Shown here one piece after another: positions 28,927 through 39,400 of a stretch of DNA of 60,507 nt. Numbering within the stretch: the first letter of the stretch is position 1; each line of letters begins with the position of its first letter. The notes beneath the pieces are model-generated. The model was not told the DNA's origin and searched no databases. It was given only the letters and a program-made list of their open reading frames with translations. Position numbers and translations under genes: made by a program. This stretch comes from Nemertoderma westbladi (lineage: Eukaryota > Xenacoelomorpha > Nemertodermatida > Nemertodermatidae): contig JAUCBJ010007505.1 in the NCBI GenBank assembly GCA_032718475.1, positions 1 to 60,507 on the forward strand. The letters are read 5' to 3'.

Positions 28927-29707
28927 ATTTTTCGTCTTTGGAATGTACTCTAGATATAAATAGAACCGCTTTCATCTGCAGATTCCGAATCTGAAAACCA
29001 TTTTAAATTTCACCAACAATTGCCAAACTTATTATCAAAATACTAAGGTGTGAATTTTGAGTCGAAAATCTCAATTATTGAAACCTACAGTATTTTTAAT
29101 TATTTATGCCTTTTACACTATTTAGACATTAGATTAGCAATTTAGACATTAAATACATTAAATAATAATAGTGTCGGACGTTACAATGTCGGACGTTACT
29201 AAACTTCAATCACGGACGTTACAATTTGTTACAGGTAGATTTTAATGCTTATTGTTCGAGAAGCGTTAATTGCCGATCCTAGTAGTTCTTTGTTTATGGC
29301 GTAGAACTACCTCATTAGAATGTGTATTTACGGCTGATTACAATGATACCAAGGATAGCCTATATTGATAAACAGTAAATAAAATATTTCGCTTTGAATT
29401 TTGGTATTTTTTTTCGTTTTTACGTGTTTTCGTGATGATTGTCGATATATTCCACAATTTCCTACTTTATACCCTGAAATCAATGTAAATTTTGTCAAAT
29501 TCAAAAAATTATGAAATTTTACCATCTCCTTACTACACCATCTCTGCTGTCTACATAGTCTAAGCCAAAACATAAGCCTTGGGCCTACATTAATTACAGT
29601 ATGTACGACATTTAACTACTGTATATCATAGGCTCGTTCAGCAGTAGGCCTACAGTATGCACCGTCGCCGATAACATGGTTAAAAATCAGCGGTCCTCTT
29701 CTACCAC

Positions 29708-29731
29708 TGTAGTATCGGCATGCTGCATTGC
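29708..29731 (-). mobile_element. very short LINE 3'-end fragment
   Basis: Reverse complement of GCAATGCAGCATGCC plus the TAG-type tail found at the 3' end of the LINE at 42024 and in the 1900-1972 copy. Only ~22 bp match, so the call is tentative. Confidence 0.4.
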
Positions 29732-31441
29732 TTACTGCGTATTTGTTTAAATGGTTCATATGAATCTCAGAGACAACCCGAATTAATATATAATCATTAT
29801 TTATTTATAATAGCTAGGCCTATATATATAAATCAATTAACAAACATAAATAAACAAGGGTCTTTAACGCTGAAAAGTGACCTTTGCAAGCAATGATGTA
29901 TGTAATTTTGTTACATTTTGTCAACTTATCAGAGGATTTCATGGATGCTCATTTAAACATTTTAATCATGTACTAAATCGAATATAAGTGAAATTTATTA
30001 ACAGGTACACAGTATTAAATTTTACATTTAAATCTAATTAAAGTTTATTGGAAGTTATCTCCTGCGTTAATCCATCTTGACCTTGGTCGACTGAAGCAAA
30101 CGGAGTCACCGTCTGTATCCGTTCAGTTTTACTGAACACTGTCGCCATTTTCTTTGGTCATTTTCTCAAAGTATCTTCTATTGGACGTTTCGACATAATG
30201 GGATACAGTAGCCTACAAACTACAAGTTAAACAATTACTGTATAACATACAGGATAATAAAGCAGCACTCATTAACATAAATGGAAATATGTAATACTGT
30301 TATATTGATATTGATTACTTTGCTGCTGTTCGCGCTTTCAGACCTTTAGCAGTTTAACCTGCCAATTTTAGGTGTCCTCTTGTTTATAAATCGACTTTAG
30401 CCTATAACAATTATTTAATGCACATGAAGTAACATTAGCCGAAGCCAGTCTATGCGCGATCATTCACCCACAGTTAAGGGAGACTGGATTCGGATGCTTT
30501 GACCTTATTGCGTTGCAGACCTACTGTATTATTCGATTGATTGTTACTATATAATCTCTGACAATATTATTCACTTTCAGGGAAATATTAACAGTTCCTT
30601 TAGGACGTGGCGCTTTAAGTATAAAACAGAGTTATGACTTATACTAAACACAACGAGATGGCTAATGATTTTCGTAAATAGCGCATTCTTTAGGAGATGC
30701 TTTATTATCTGTCACACTGCTGCATACGATTTCACACTGCTGCACACTGATCTGCCTACCGTCACTGAATTTGATCATATATAAGAGGATAGCAACTGAC
30801 ACATGTAGGGATTATGAAATAGCATTTAATGCACACAAAAACCACTGTAATGTAAGTCGCAATTGCTACCGGTAACCGGTCCCTCTAACCTTTAGTAATC
30901 AAGAAGATTGGGGGTTTTATGATTATTTATCGATATTCTCCAAATATAACAACATATCCATCAACATATAACCATTAATAACAGACAGTAAACAGCAGTA
31001 AAATAATGCGGTGATAGTCAGCCAGTATCGGTAATACCGGTACCGCAGGTGCCAAGTGACCAGTTGTTATGGTTAGTTGCACAGTTGCACAGTGCAGTAG
31101 GGCCAGTAATGCATCCAGTCAGTCCAGGTGATGCAGTTTGTAGTTTTCAGATAATAGATTTACGTTCTTGTAATCAAAGCCGTCTAATGTTGGCCAAAGT
31201 CTGAAACTTCTAACACAGAAGTACAGAAGAATTTCCAAGCAGTTGTTCTCGCTCAGAAAGGTAAACAAAGACCGTAATGCATTGCGCGATTTCCCGTAGG
31301 CTTCTGTGCAAGATAAAATGAAAATCGCTCTGATTGGTCGAGCGAGCTGAACAAAGAAAGTTCCACATCGACAGCAAATCAGCTGACAGATTTCGTCATC
31401 TGAACTACACTCTATTTAGAGTATTTGGCGTATTGCAGCAT

Positions 31442-31570
31442 AAAATGGCTTGTTATGTCCGCTAAAATACCTACAGGGTACATTGCGGAGAAAATGGCTT
31501 GTTATGTCCGCTAAAACAACTAAACAGTTCATTGCGGAGAAAAATGACTGGTTATATCCGCAAAAGCTTT
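31442..31570. repeat. 49-bp tandem repeat, 2.6 copies
   Basis: AAAATGGCTTGTTATGTCCG starts the units at 31442 and 31491. A third, partial and diverged copy starts at 31540. Confidence 0.9.
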
Positions 31571-31652
31571 TACACCGCTCCCGGAAAATGGGATTTAATT
31601 CTATAAAATATAAAAAATCACAGTTTCTAAAATATAAAAATACTCTAAACAG

Positions 31653-32459
31653 TTAGTCTTTCTTACGCGAACGGCGTTTACGCAGTTTTTTGAGGCTAGC
31701 AAGAGTCCTTTTCTCTTTGGGGCGAGCCACTTTACTAGGAGGGCTATAACTCCTGGGTGAAGGGTGCAATACAATTGCATCGGAAGGTTTAGGATTACGG
31801 TCGGTGTATCCGCCGGTCGAGGTACCCGGTTGATCGGTATCAACCTCAGTGGAATGAGGTCGAACAACCTTGAGAGCGCGTTTTAAGACAGCAGCTCTTA
31901 CTGGTTCCTGACGGGTCGTTTGCACGAGAGCGGTAGGTGGAGCGTGTGTAGTGAGAAATTTCCTCGGTTTGATGGTTCTTTTCGACTCGCGTTCTCGGGC
32001 TCTATCGGAATCAATATGCTTCTCCTCGAGCTGATTTTCCTCCACTTGTTGTTGGAAGCATTCGTCCAAAACTCTTTCAGAGAGTCAAAAGTTCAAGTTC
32101 AATCGTCCAAGTTCGATATCTTCTTAGAGGTTCTGGATTTCCCGATCGAACTGAGATAAAGCTAATTCGTTTACCGCTATGGCTTGCTGCTGCAATTTAC
32201 GTTTCTCTAAACAATCGTAGGTTCCTTTTCCGATCTTTTGTCGAATAGTGTCTAACGCGTTTCGTTCAACTCTCTCCTCCACCTCGGCGACAGGTTGTAT
32301 CGGGGTTAAACCAGGACGATTATACGGGTTGAACGGCGATATTAAATGTCCGCGTCCCAATCCGGCTAGGTAGGATGGGCGAATATCTAGGGAGCCCACA
32401 ACCGGAGTGCCACCACTAATTGTTCGGGTAACACCAGATCTTTGAACAATGAGTACAGT
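31653..32459 (-). pseudogene. decayed ORF of unknown family, basic C-terminus
   Basis: One reading frame runs from 32459 down to 31653, with two in-frame stops (TAA at 32124-32126 and a TGA ~17 codons later). Text on both sides of the stops looks coding: an aromatic/Pro/Gly-rich start with GSLDIRPSYLAGLGRGH, a Lys/Glu/Gln helix, then a long hydrophilic tail ending KKLRKRRSRKKD, which resembles a nuclear-localisation or nucleic-acid-binding tail. I do not recognise the family. It follows the neighbouring frame at 32387-32812 with a short overlap. Either this was one gene broken by stops, or it is part of a compact multi-gene cassette. Confidence 0.4.
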
Positions 32460-32812
32460 TCAGGAGGATCCGTCATACTATTAGGATCAAGAGTCTGAGG
32501 TCTCACTAGGGAATGAGGAGGTCTGACCGAGTATTCCGGAACTCTGATCATCGGTTTATTTAAGGATCGATTGAGTCGAGCGAGCGTAGGTGATACGTCG
32601 AACAAGTTTCGCTCGTAACTCCCGTAAGTATAGCGAGTAAAAACTGTGTTTAGCGCAACGTCTCCGCGGATGTTTATGTCTTTCAGTGTGTTGGTTGGGT
32701 CTAGGGCATTCATCGTAATAATACCAAAGACGCATGTCTTGTAGGGGAAACGCTGGTGATCTTTCTCCAGTTTTACAATGTCTCTCTCAAGAATTCCAAA
32801 GATACGTTGAAG
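32387..32812 (-). pseudogene. unrecognised ORF in the decayed cluster
   Basis: Open frame of ~140 codons with the first ATG at 32713 (MNALDPTNTLKDINIRGD). Coding-like residues also lie upstream of that ATG (FGILERDIVKLEKDHQRF), so the original start is probably lost. The Asn/Arg/Tyr-rich text with few repeats looks like a folded protein. It ends at 32387, overlapping the open part of the next frame by ~70 bp. The function is unknown. Confidence 0.4.
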
Positions 32813-32853
32813 TCACTGCGTTTATCCGGTTCTTTAACATCTTCTCTTTCGAG

Positions 32854-33003
32854 TTAGTTTCGAATAGAATTTTCGTGTTCGATTCTCAGTTTATTGTTCC
32901 GACTCCGCTGGGTATGATATTTAAATAGGATCATTTCCCTTTCGGTGTCTACGTCGTCCGTATCGTGTAAATCGATAGGATGGCCAGTAGTTAAGAAGTC
33001 CAT
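32854..33003 (-). pseudogene. short ORF in the decayed cluster
   Basis: 50 codons starting with ATG at 33003 (MDFLTTGHPIDLHDTDD). The ATG overlaps the last codons of the upstream frame by 13 nt. Coding-like residues continue in frame beyond the TAA at 32854. No homolog recognised. Confidence 0.3.
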
Positions 33004-33194
33004 ATACGTCCATTACGATGCGTATAGCGAGCGGTGAATTTTCTATAGTCCAATTCACGTGTGAGTTGTTCCTTGGACATTGGCGGTTCGATATAACGGT
33101 CATAGTCCTCCGTAGTAGAGGGACTAGCGTCACCGCGTATTAAACTATCAACAACGCTTGCAATGGTAGGGTATATCGCTCCCTGATACCAAGA
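32991..33194 (-). pseudogene. 5'-truncated ORF in the decayed cluster
   Basis: Frame open from 33194 to the TAA at 32991. It reads IYPTIASVVDSLIRGD near its start and continues with the acidic/basic text EDYDRYIEPPMSKEQL. It has no start codon before that internal Met, so the 5' end is probably missing. Confidence 0.3.
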
Positions 33195-33785
33195 TCATCT
33201 TCTATCAACTCAGTCATAGCTGCTATATGAGTTTATCGATATTATAATTAATTATAATTTAGGCTAGAGGTCATTGCTGCCTCCCCCTCAATGCCCCCGG
33301 ACAGCGCAAGCTCCTCAGCGCTGATGTACTGTCGCCGCTGTGTCTATCGCCAACATAGTAGCTACATCAGTCAGGTCAGGTATTCTATGTCATTGATCAA
33401 GAAAACTTGCCACCTCCATGCAGCATAAAGGAGGTGCCACCTGTAGCTGCATAGACCCTCTTACTAGGGCAAATCTGGTCCTGTAACTAGGACCCTCTTC
33501 ATTCTGGGATAAGGACGCCCTTGGTCCTGGATTAAGGACCCATATACTTGGCTGCAGGGGTATATGGCCTGACCAGGCAGATGGTGATCTACCAATGGCT
33601 GGTTAGGAGTAGAGTGTTCTCATGTCCACTCTGAGAGCACTTCACTGCGACCTGCACCTGGCAGCAAGGGTACAGGGCATGACCCAGCAGATGAGCTGCA
33701 ACAGCCAATGGTGGGTCATGTACGCCAGAGTAGATATGGGTGATGGGCCTCATATCTGACTCCATTGCGACACCCACCCTGTGGA

Positions 33786-35942
33786 ATGGCAAACCAGGGT
33801 GTGGTATTTGCCCCGAGAGCTGACTCGGCAAAAAAGCACGCCCCAACCCCCACTATAGATTACATTAGCAATGCGGAGGTCCGGCCACTAGAGGCCAGTG
33901 GAATTACCGGACACAATCGGCCTCACAGGCGTCAGTTAACTCCTGACCGGCTGCCTGTCTCACCCCCTACTGGAGAGAGATCAGCCAACAATTCTTTGAG
34001 TCCCTTTCCTGATGACCTTTCTGGCCCAAAACCTGGGTCACCAGGGAGGCCAGATTGTGATGGGGAGAGGGATTCTGGAGTTGGAGGCTACTCTCATGTT
34101 CCACCCCGACCAACAAAGCCATTGGTGAATCTGAGGCAAGTCACTAGACTAGCCTCAGTAAACACCCTAACACTCGGGTCCCCAATGCGACAAGGTGAGC
34201 TGACTGCCTTGGCAGATAAGCTTTCTCTTAGCGCAGTGGGTGTTCAAGAGCACCGAATGCAGACTGGACAGACTGATGAGGTTCTGATTAAGGACATGGG
34301 GGGCGGTTGGCGACTCGCCCTCGCGTCAGCAGATGATAGTGGCAATGGTGGAATTGGTCTATTGATGAATCCAACTGCACATGCAGCATTGGACAAAATA
34401 GACCAAATCTCTAACCGCATCATCCGTTGCCACTTCTCATGTTCTGGAAGACTGGCTAAGAAGTTTCCTAAGGTGGTTCTGATTGTGTGCTACTCTCCAA
34501 CTAGTGTTGCCCCTGTAGAGGAGGTGGAAAATTTCTACCACAATCTACAAGCAGCTACTGATGGAGTGGATCAGCATGCATTCTTAACATTCCTGGGAGA
34601 CTTTAATGCAAGTCTGAATCAATCACCTACATCGCCCTGGGTCTATAGCAATAGTGTTAACCGAAATTCTGTCCATCTTCAGGATTTTATCTCTGGAAAT
34701 GGATTGTTTTCGGCTGGAACCCAGTTCAAGAAGCGAACTGGAAAGCTATGGACTCATAGTGGACCCAGTGGTCACAAGTCCCAGATAGACCATATTCTGT
34801 TTCGTAGGAAATACAGGAGCTCTATACAAGACTGTAATGCATTTACACTTCGACCCTTCTCCAGTGATCACCGCCTTATTGTGGCCAAGGTAAGACTTAG
34901 TCTGCGTGCTAGCAGAACAACGAAATCTGCCTTGCCGCGGCATGACTGGTCCTCTCTGTTGCAACAGCCAAGTGTGAGATCCAGCTTCACACTACAGCTG
35001 AGCAACAGGTATGAGGCTCTTGCCTCTGAGGCGGCAGATCACTGTGAGGGCTATACTGCCTTTACAGAAGCAGTTAAGTTAGCAGCTGCAGAAACAGTTC
35101 CTGTATACCCTCGAAACAGGAAAAGGCCCCCTGGACTGACAACAAAATTCAGAAGTGCCGAAATGACCTTCATAAAGCGCAGAAAGAGTCCCGACTCAAA
35201 CAGACTACAGCGGCCAAGAATGCAGTTAAGGCTGCATCTAGGTCCCTGAACAGGCAGTACTCTGTTAATCTACAGGAGCTAATAAACCAACAGGATGATG
35301 CCATCAATGATGCTGACGACAGCAGGCAATCATCCCAGGCATGGAAATCGATCAATCTGCTTACTGGGCGGAAAAGCCAACCAACCACCAAGGTTAAGGC
35401 TGAATCACCAGCCGATCGCCTCAATGGTTGGAAAGCCCACTTTGAAAAGCTCCTAAATAATGACAGGGTATTGCCTGATAACTTTATAGAAGTAAAAGTG
35501 TCTGAGTCTGTACTCCCAGATATTCCCATTGGCGATATCTCCTTTGCAGAAGTGAAGGCTGCTGCAAAGAGCATTAAGACCAATCGTGCCAGTGGAGTAG
35601 ATGGTGTTCCCCCTGAGGTCTTTAAAATACCTGAGTGTTTAAAGCTCATCTATCCCATCATAGTAGACATGTACCGAACAACAAGAGTCCCACAAGAAAT
35701 GAAAACAAATAAGTTGGTGCCAGTTCCCAAGAAGGGCAACCTAACACTCTATGGTTCTTTTCGGGGAATCTCATTGATCTCGATTGCTGCAAAGCTATAC
35801 AATAGGATTCTATTAAATCGCATCAGGGATCCCAGTGAGAGACTGCTCCGTGGAAATCAGAATGGGTTCCGTAAAGGTCGTGGGACCATGGAGCCCATTT
35901 TGGCACTTAGAAGGATAATTGAAGAATTATCAAAAAAGAAAG
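33786..35942 (+). pseudogene. LINE ORF, 5' part: endonuclease and N-terminal RT
   Basis: Start ATG at 33786. A basic/Pro-rich leader (~1-120) is followed by an EEP (exonuclease-endonuclease-phosphatase) endonuclease: E155 in GVQEHR, D272/N274 in LGDFNAS, D335 in QIDHI and the terminal SDHR motif (360-363). Near 35128, in the 'ggccccctgg' stretch, one base is missing. The first frame then runs to a stop at 35249, while the true frame continues in another phase through KIQKCRNDLHKAQKES into the RT fingers (NRASGVDGVPPE, GSFRGISLIS, GFRKGRGT). Gypsy-1 interrupts it after KKKDR. The endonuclease nicks target DNA to prime reverse transcription, but this copy cannot make the full protein. Confidence 0.85.
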
Positions 35943-35947
35943 ACAGG

Positions 35948-36167
35948 TGATGGGTTATGGTTTGTACTGTAGAGGGATCTAAGTCGTCCTAGAGACTTCA
36001 TGTTACTGGTGTGTTCTGTTTTAGGTATATACGGTTTGTGCTGTTACGTTTGTGCTGTTTAGTTATCAGTCAGGACCTGAGTTCGTATTACTGTATTAAT
36101 AGAATCCTGTAATCAGTTTGTAACAATTGATCATTTTACAATATGGCTGGTATGCAACAACACAACA
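35948..36167 (+). repeat. Gypsy-1 5' LTR
   Basis: 220 bp, TGATGGG...CACAACA. The stop ending the truncated LINE frame (TGA) is the first codon of this LTR. Confidence 0.95.
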
Positions 36168-36185
36168 TGGCGCTGCGAGTTCGGA
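36168..36185 (+). promoter_or_regulatory. Gypsy-1 primer-binding site
   Basis: TGGCGCTGCGAGTTCGG follows the 5' LTR with no gap and starts with TGG, the complement of a tRNA CCA end. The priming tRNA is not assigned. Confidence 0.75.
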
Positions 36186-36431
36186 AATATATTAAACCGA
36201 ACGTCCAAATAATAGGCCTAGTGTAGGGCCCAACTCGCCTACCTAACTGAAATTGCGTTGTACTGCTGTATTGTTTATGGTACCGGTACGGCGGTACCAG
36301 TAACCTCGGGTAAAGTAAGTAATTTTATAACTACCGGACCGGGATCGGTACCGGTACGCTACTTCGGAAACCTACACCAGTAGGCCTACCGTGAAGACAC
36401 TACTACAGTACTACTGTACTAAAATACAGCA

Positions 36432-39400
36432 ATGGACGAAAACGCACGTTTGAAGAAGAGTCATGCTGGGTTTAAGTCCAGTTACACTCGATTCAGGAAT
36501 CGGATGGATGCGTTACTGTCTAGAATCGGTTCTCTGGCAGTGGATGAGAGACCTCCATCCGTGGTTAATGATATGCTTGCCTTGAAGGACAAGTTGGAAA
36601 TGGCCTACGAAAGAGTTGGTGAATCTTTGGAAAGTTTACGAGAAAGTGAGGTCGACTGCGATGCGGAGGACATTCTGTATGAAGAGATGACGTCCGAGGT
36701 TACCTGCACCCAAGATAAGGTAACAATAATATTAAGCGAGAATGTTAAACCCGGTGGTATCGGAAGCCTAGAGCCACATATTGAGCCGCCAACTGTCGGT
36801 AGCCCACATTTCCATTCCACTGGTAACGCAAAAACTGATAACACTCCGCGTGCCTCTGTGAACAAACCTCCAACTTTAGACGAGGATGTTGATATTAAAA
36901 GGTTTAGACGGTGGCGTATTGCTTGGAGTAATTACGCCAAGACAATTAAACTACATCTACAACCTAGAGAGGAACAAGTGTCCGCGTTTTTCGGATACTG
37001 TAGTCCCACATTATTGTCGAAGCTACTTTATGTGGTCGAAGTCTCCCAGGACACAGCTTTAACGTTAGATGAAGTATTAAATAAGTTTGAATTCTATCTT
37101 AAAGATAAACAGAATATAGCTTTGGATAGATGGGAATTAACCACATGCAAGCAACACGAGACGGAGTCATTCGATAATTATTATACGAAGTTGTGCGAAG
37201 CTGCAGAGACAGCAGGTCTAAGAGATATGGGCGAAGATGAATGGTTCTCAACCCTTATAATAGTGGGTATCCATGACGAAGAAATCCGCCAGGATTTGTT
37301 GGCAAAATCACCGGCACTTAATCATAAAGAAACTGTTCGTTTCTGTCGTAGTGAGGAAGCCGCACGAGCCCATGCCAAGAGGATGAAGATATCGCGTTTC
37401 GGAATCAACGACAGTTCGTTATCGGCAGCGGCGTCAAGGGGACGGCCGCAGTACCGAAGGAACCATTCGCAAAGTCAATCCAGGGGTTCTAGGTATAGGT
37501 CCCCAACTCCGTCGTCATCAAAAGGAACACCGGAAGTAACGGAAAGGTGTTTGCGTTGTGGTTACTTTAAACATCGTTCCGTTGATAAATGCCCTGCGTT
37601 GGGCCAGTTGTGTAACAAATGTAAAGGAAGAAATCATTTTGCACGTGTGTGTCGCTCAAAACGGATTAGTGCAGTAAAAACGTTGTCACACAACGATGAC
37701 AATACGTGCGCATCGATACGTGTTGCCTCATGTGCATTTAATAAACGTTCATTACTTAGTGTTGGTTTGAATCATGAAGGATTTGATTTAAAATGTGCAG
37801 ATTTTATTGATTATTGTGCAGCCATACCTGATACTGGTTCTGATCGTACTGTAGCGGGTATAGATTTTATTGACAAAATGGGTATTGATATAGCAAATTT
37901 ACTCCCTCCATCCAGTGATAATTTAGTTAATATAAACAATCAACCTATTGTACAATTGGGTGAGATTGCTTTATACATATCACTGGAAGGCCAAAAAACT
38001 CTCGAAACAATACTGATTTGTGAGGGAATTTCGGCGTTTTACCTGTCATTAGATGTGTGTAAGTCCCTCAGACTCATACACGATGAGTGGCCTAGACCAC
38101 TGCCAGCGAGATACTTTACAGATGACGTAATGTCAGAATGTGCGACCAAACTGCAAGGCAATTTGCAGAGTGTGTCTGATTCTAAAACTCAATCGATATT
38201 TGGCGTTTTAGAACGGCAAGAATTTATTGAATCTTTGCCAGTTAGTCCTACACAAACTGAAATAAATTTAGTTAAAAACAAATTGTTTGAAGTTTACGCT
38301 TCAGTGTTTAATTGTAAAAGTGAGTTAAAATCAATGACTGGTGAGGTTGTTGGGGAGTCTATGAAAATAATTTTGAAAGATAATTATAAACCCTTTGCCA
38401 TTCATGCCGCCAGGAAAATACCTTTTGCCAAACGTGATGAAGTTAAATCTGAAATAGATGATTTACTTTCAAAGGGTATCATAGAGTCTGTTGGTGATAG
38501 ACCCACTGAGTGGTGTCACCCACTTGTAGTAGCCCCGAAACCAGATGGTGGGATACGAGTATGTGTTGATTTATCTAATTTAAATCATCAGGTTAAACGA
38601 ACTGTTCACCCCAGCAGTTCGCCTAGAGATGTTGTATCTGAGATTCAACCAGGCTCTAGATATTTTAGTACCCTGGATGCCAAGACCGCCTATTGGCAAG
38701 TGTTACTAGACCCAAAATCACGTGATCTAACATGTTTTATTACTCCTTGGGGTAGATTCGTATTCAACCGGGCACCAATGGGCTTTATTAGCACCGGTGA
38801 TTCTTATAATTTTCGTTTGGACAGAGCACTGGAGGGTGTGGATCGTGTCCATCGATTAGTGGATGGAATGGTTCTAGCTGATGAGGATTTCAGATTGCAC
38901 ATCAGCCGCATTTGCGATATTCTAGAACGTTGCAATAAATTTAGTATTACCATGCATCCTAAGAAATTTAAGTTGGCATGTGATGAGGTTAAATTCGGGG
39001 GTTACATAGTTTCAAGTTCGGGCATAAATGCGGATCCAGAAAAGATCAAAGCATTAGCCGAGTTCCCTTCTCCTACGAATAGAAAGGAGCTGAGGTCATT
39101 TATGGGTGTGGTGCAACAGCTGGCACAATTCTCGTTTCAAATTAGTGAGATGGCAAACCCTTTACGTGATATACTGAAGGTCAAAAATGAATTTATGTGG
39201 TCACCAACACACGAGGTAGCATTTAACAATGTAAAAGCAGCATTGGCAAACCCCCCAATTCTAACGAATTTTGACAAAAATTCCGAAATTAAATTGGAAA
39301 CTGATGCGTCCCGAACTAAAGGGCTGGGATTTGCGTTGTTGCAGAGGCGAAATATTGAAGAAGGGTGGAAGTTAATTCAGTGCGGGTCGAGGTTTTTAAA

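Larger units (their letters stand above)
25956..31441. other. 5.5 kb AT-rich DNA with no gene seen
   Basis: No frame over 105 codons and none that I recognise. Listed separately within it: three poly(G) tracts, an AT-dinucleotide run, a nested palindrome and a LINE 3'-end fragment. A 36-codon minus-strand frame starting at 30148 with a good start context (AAAATGGCG) is noted in the findings. Confidence 0.5.

Noticed and set aside
36121-36167. MAGMQQHN start of the 40816 frame as the true start of the LINE RT half
   Set aside because: Those codons belong to the Gypsy-1 LTR (the same text at 36142-36167). The LINE resumes only after the TSD at 40841-40845.
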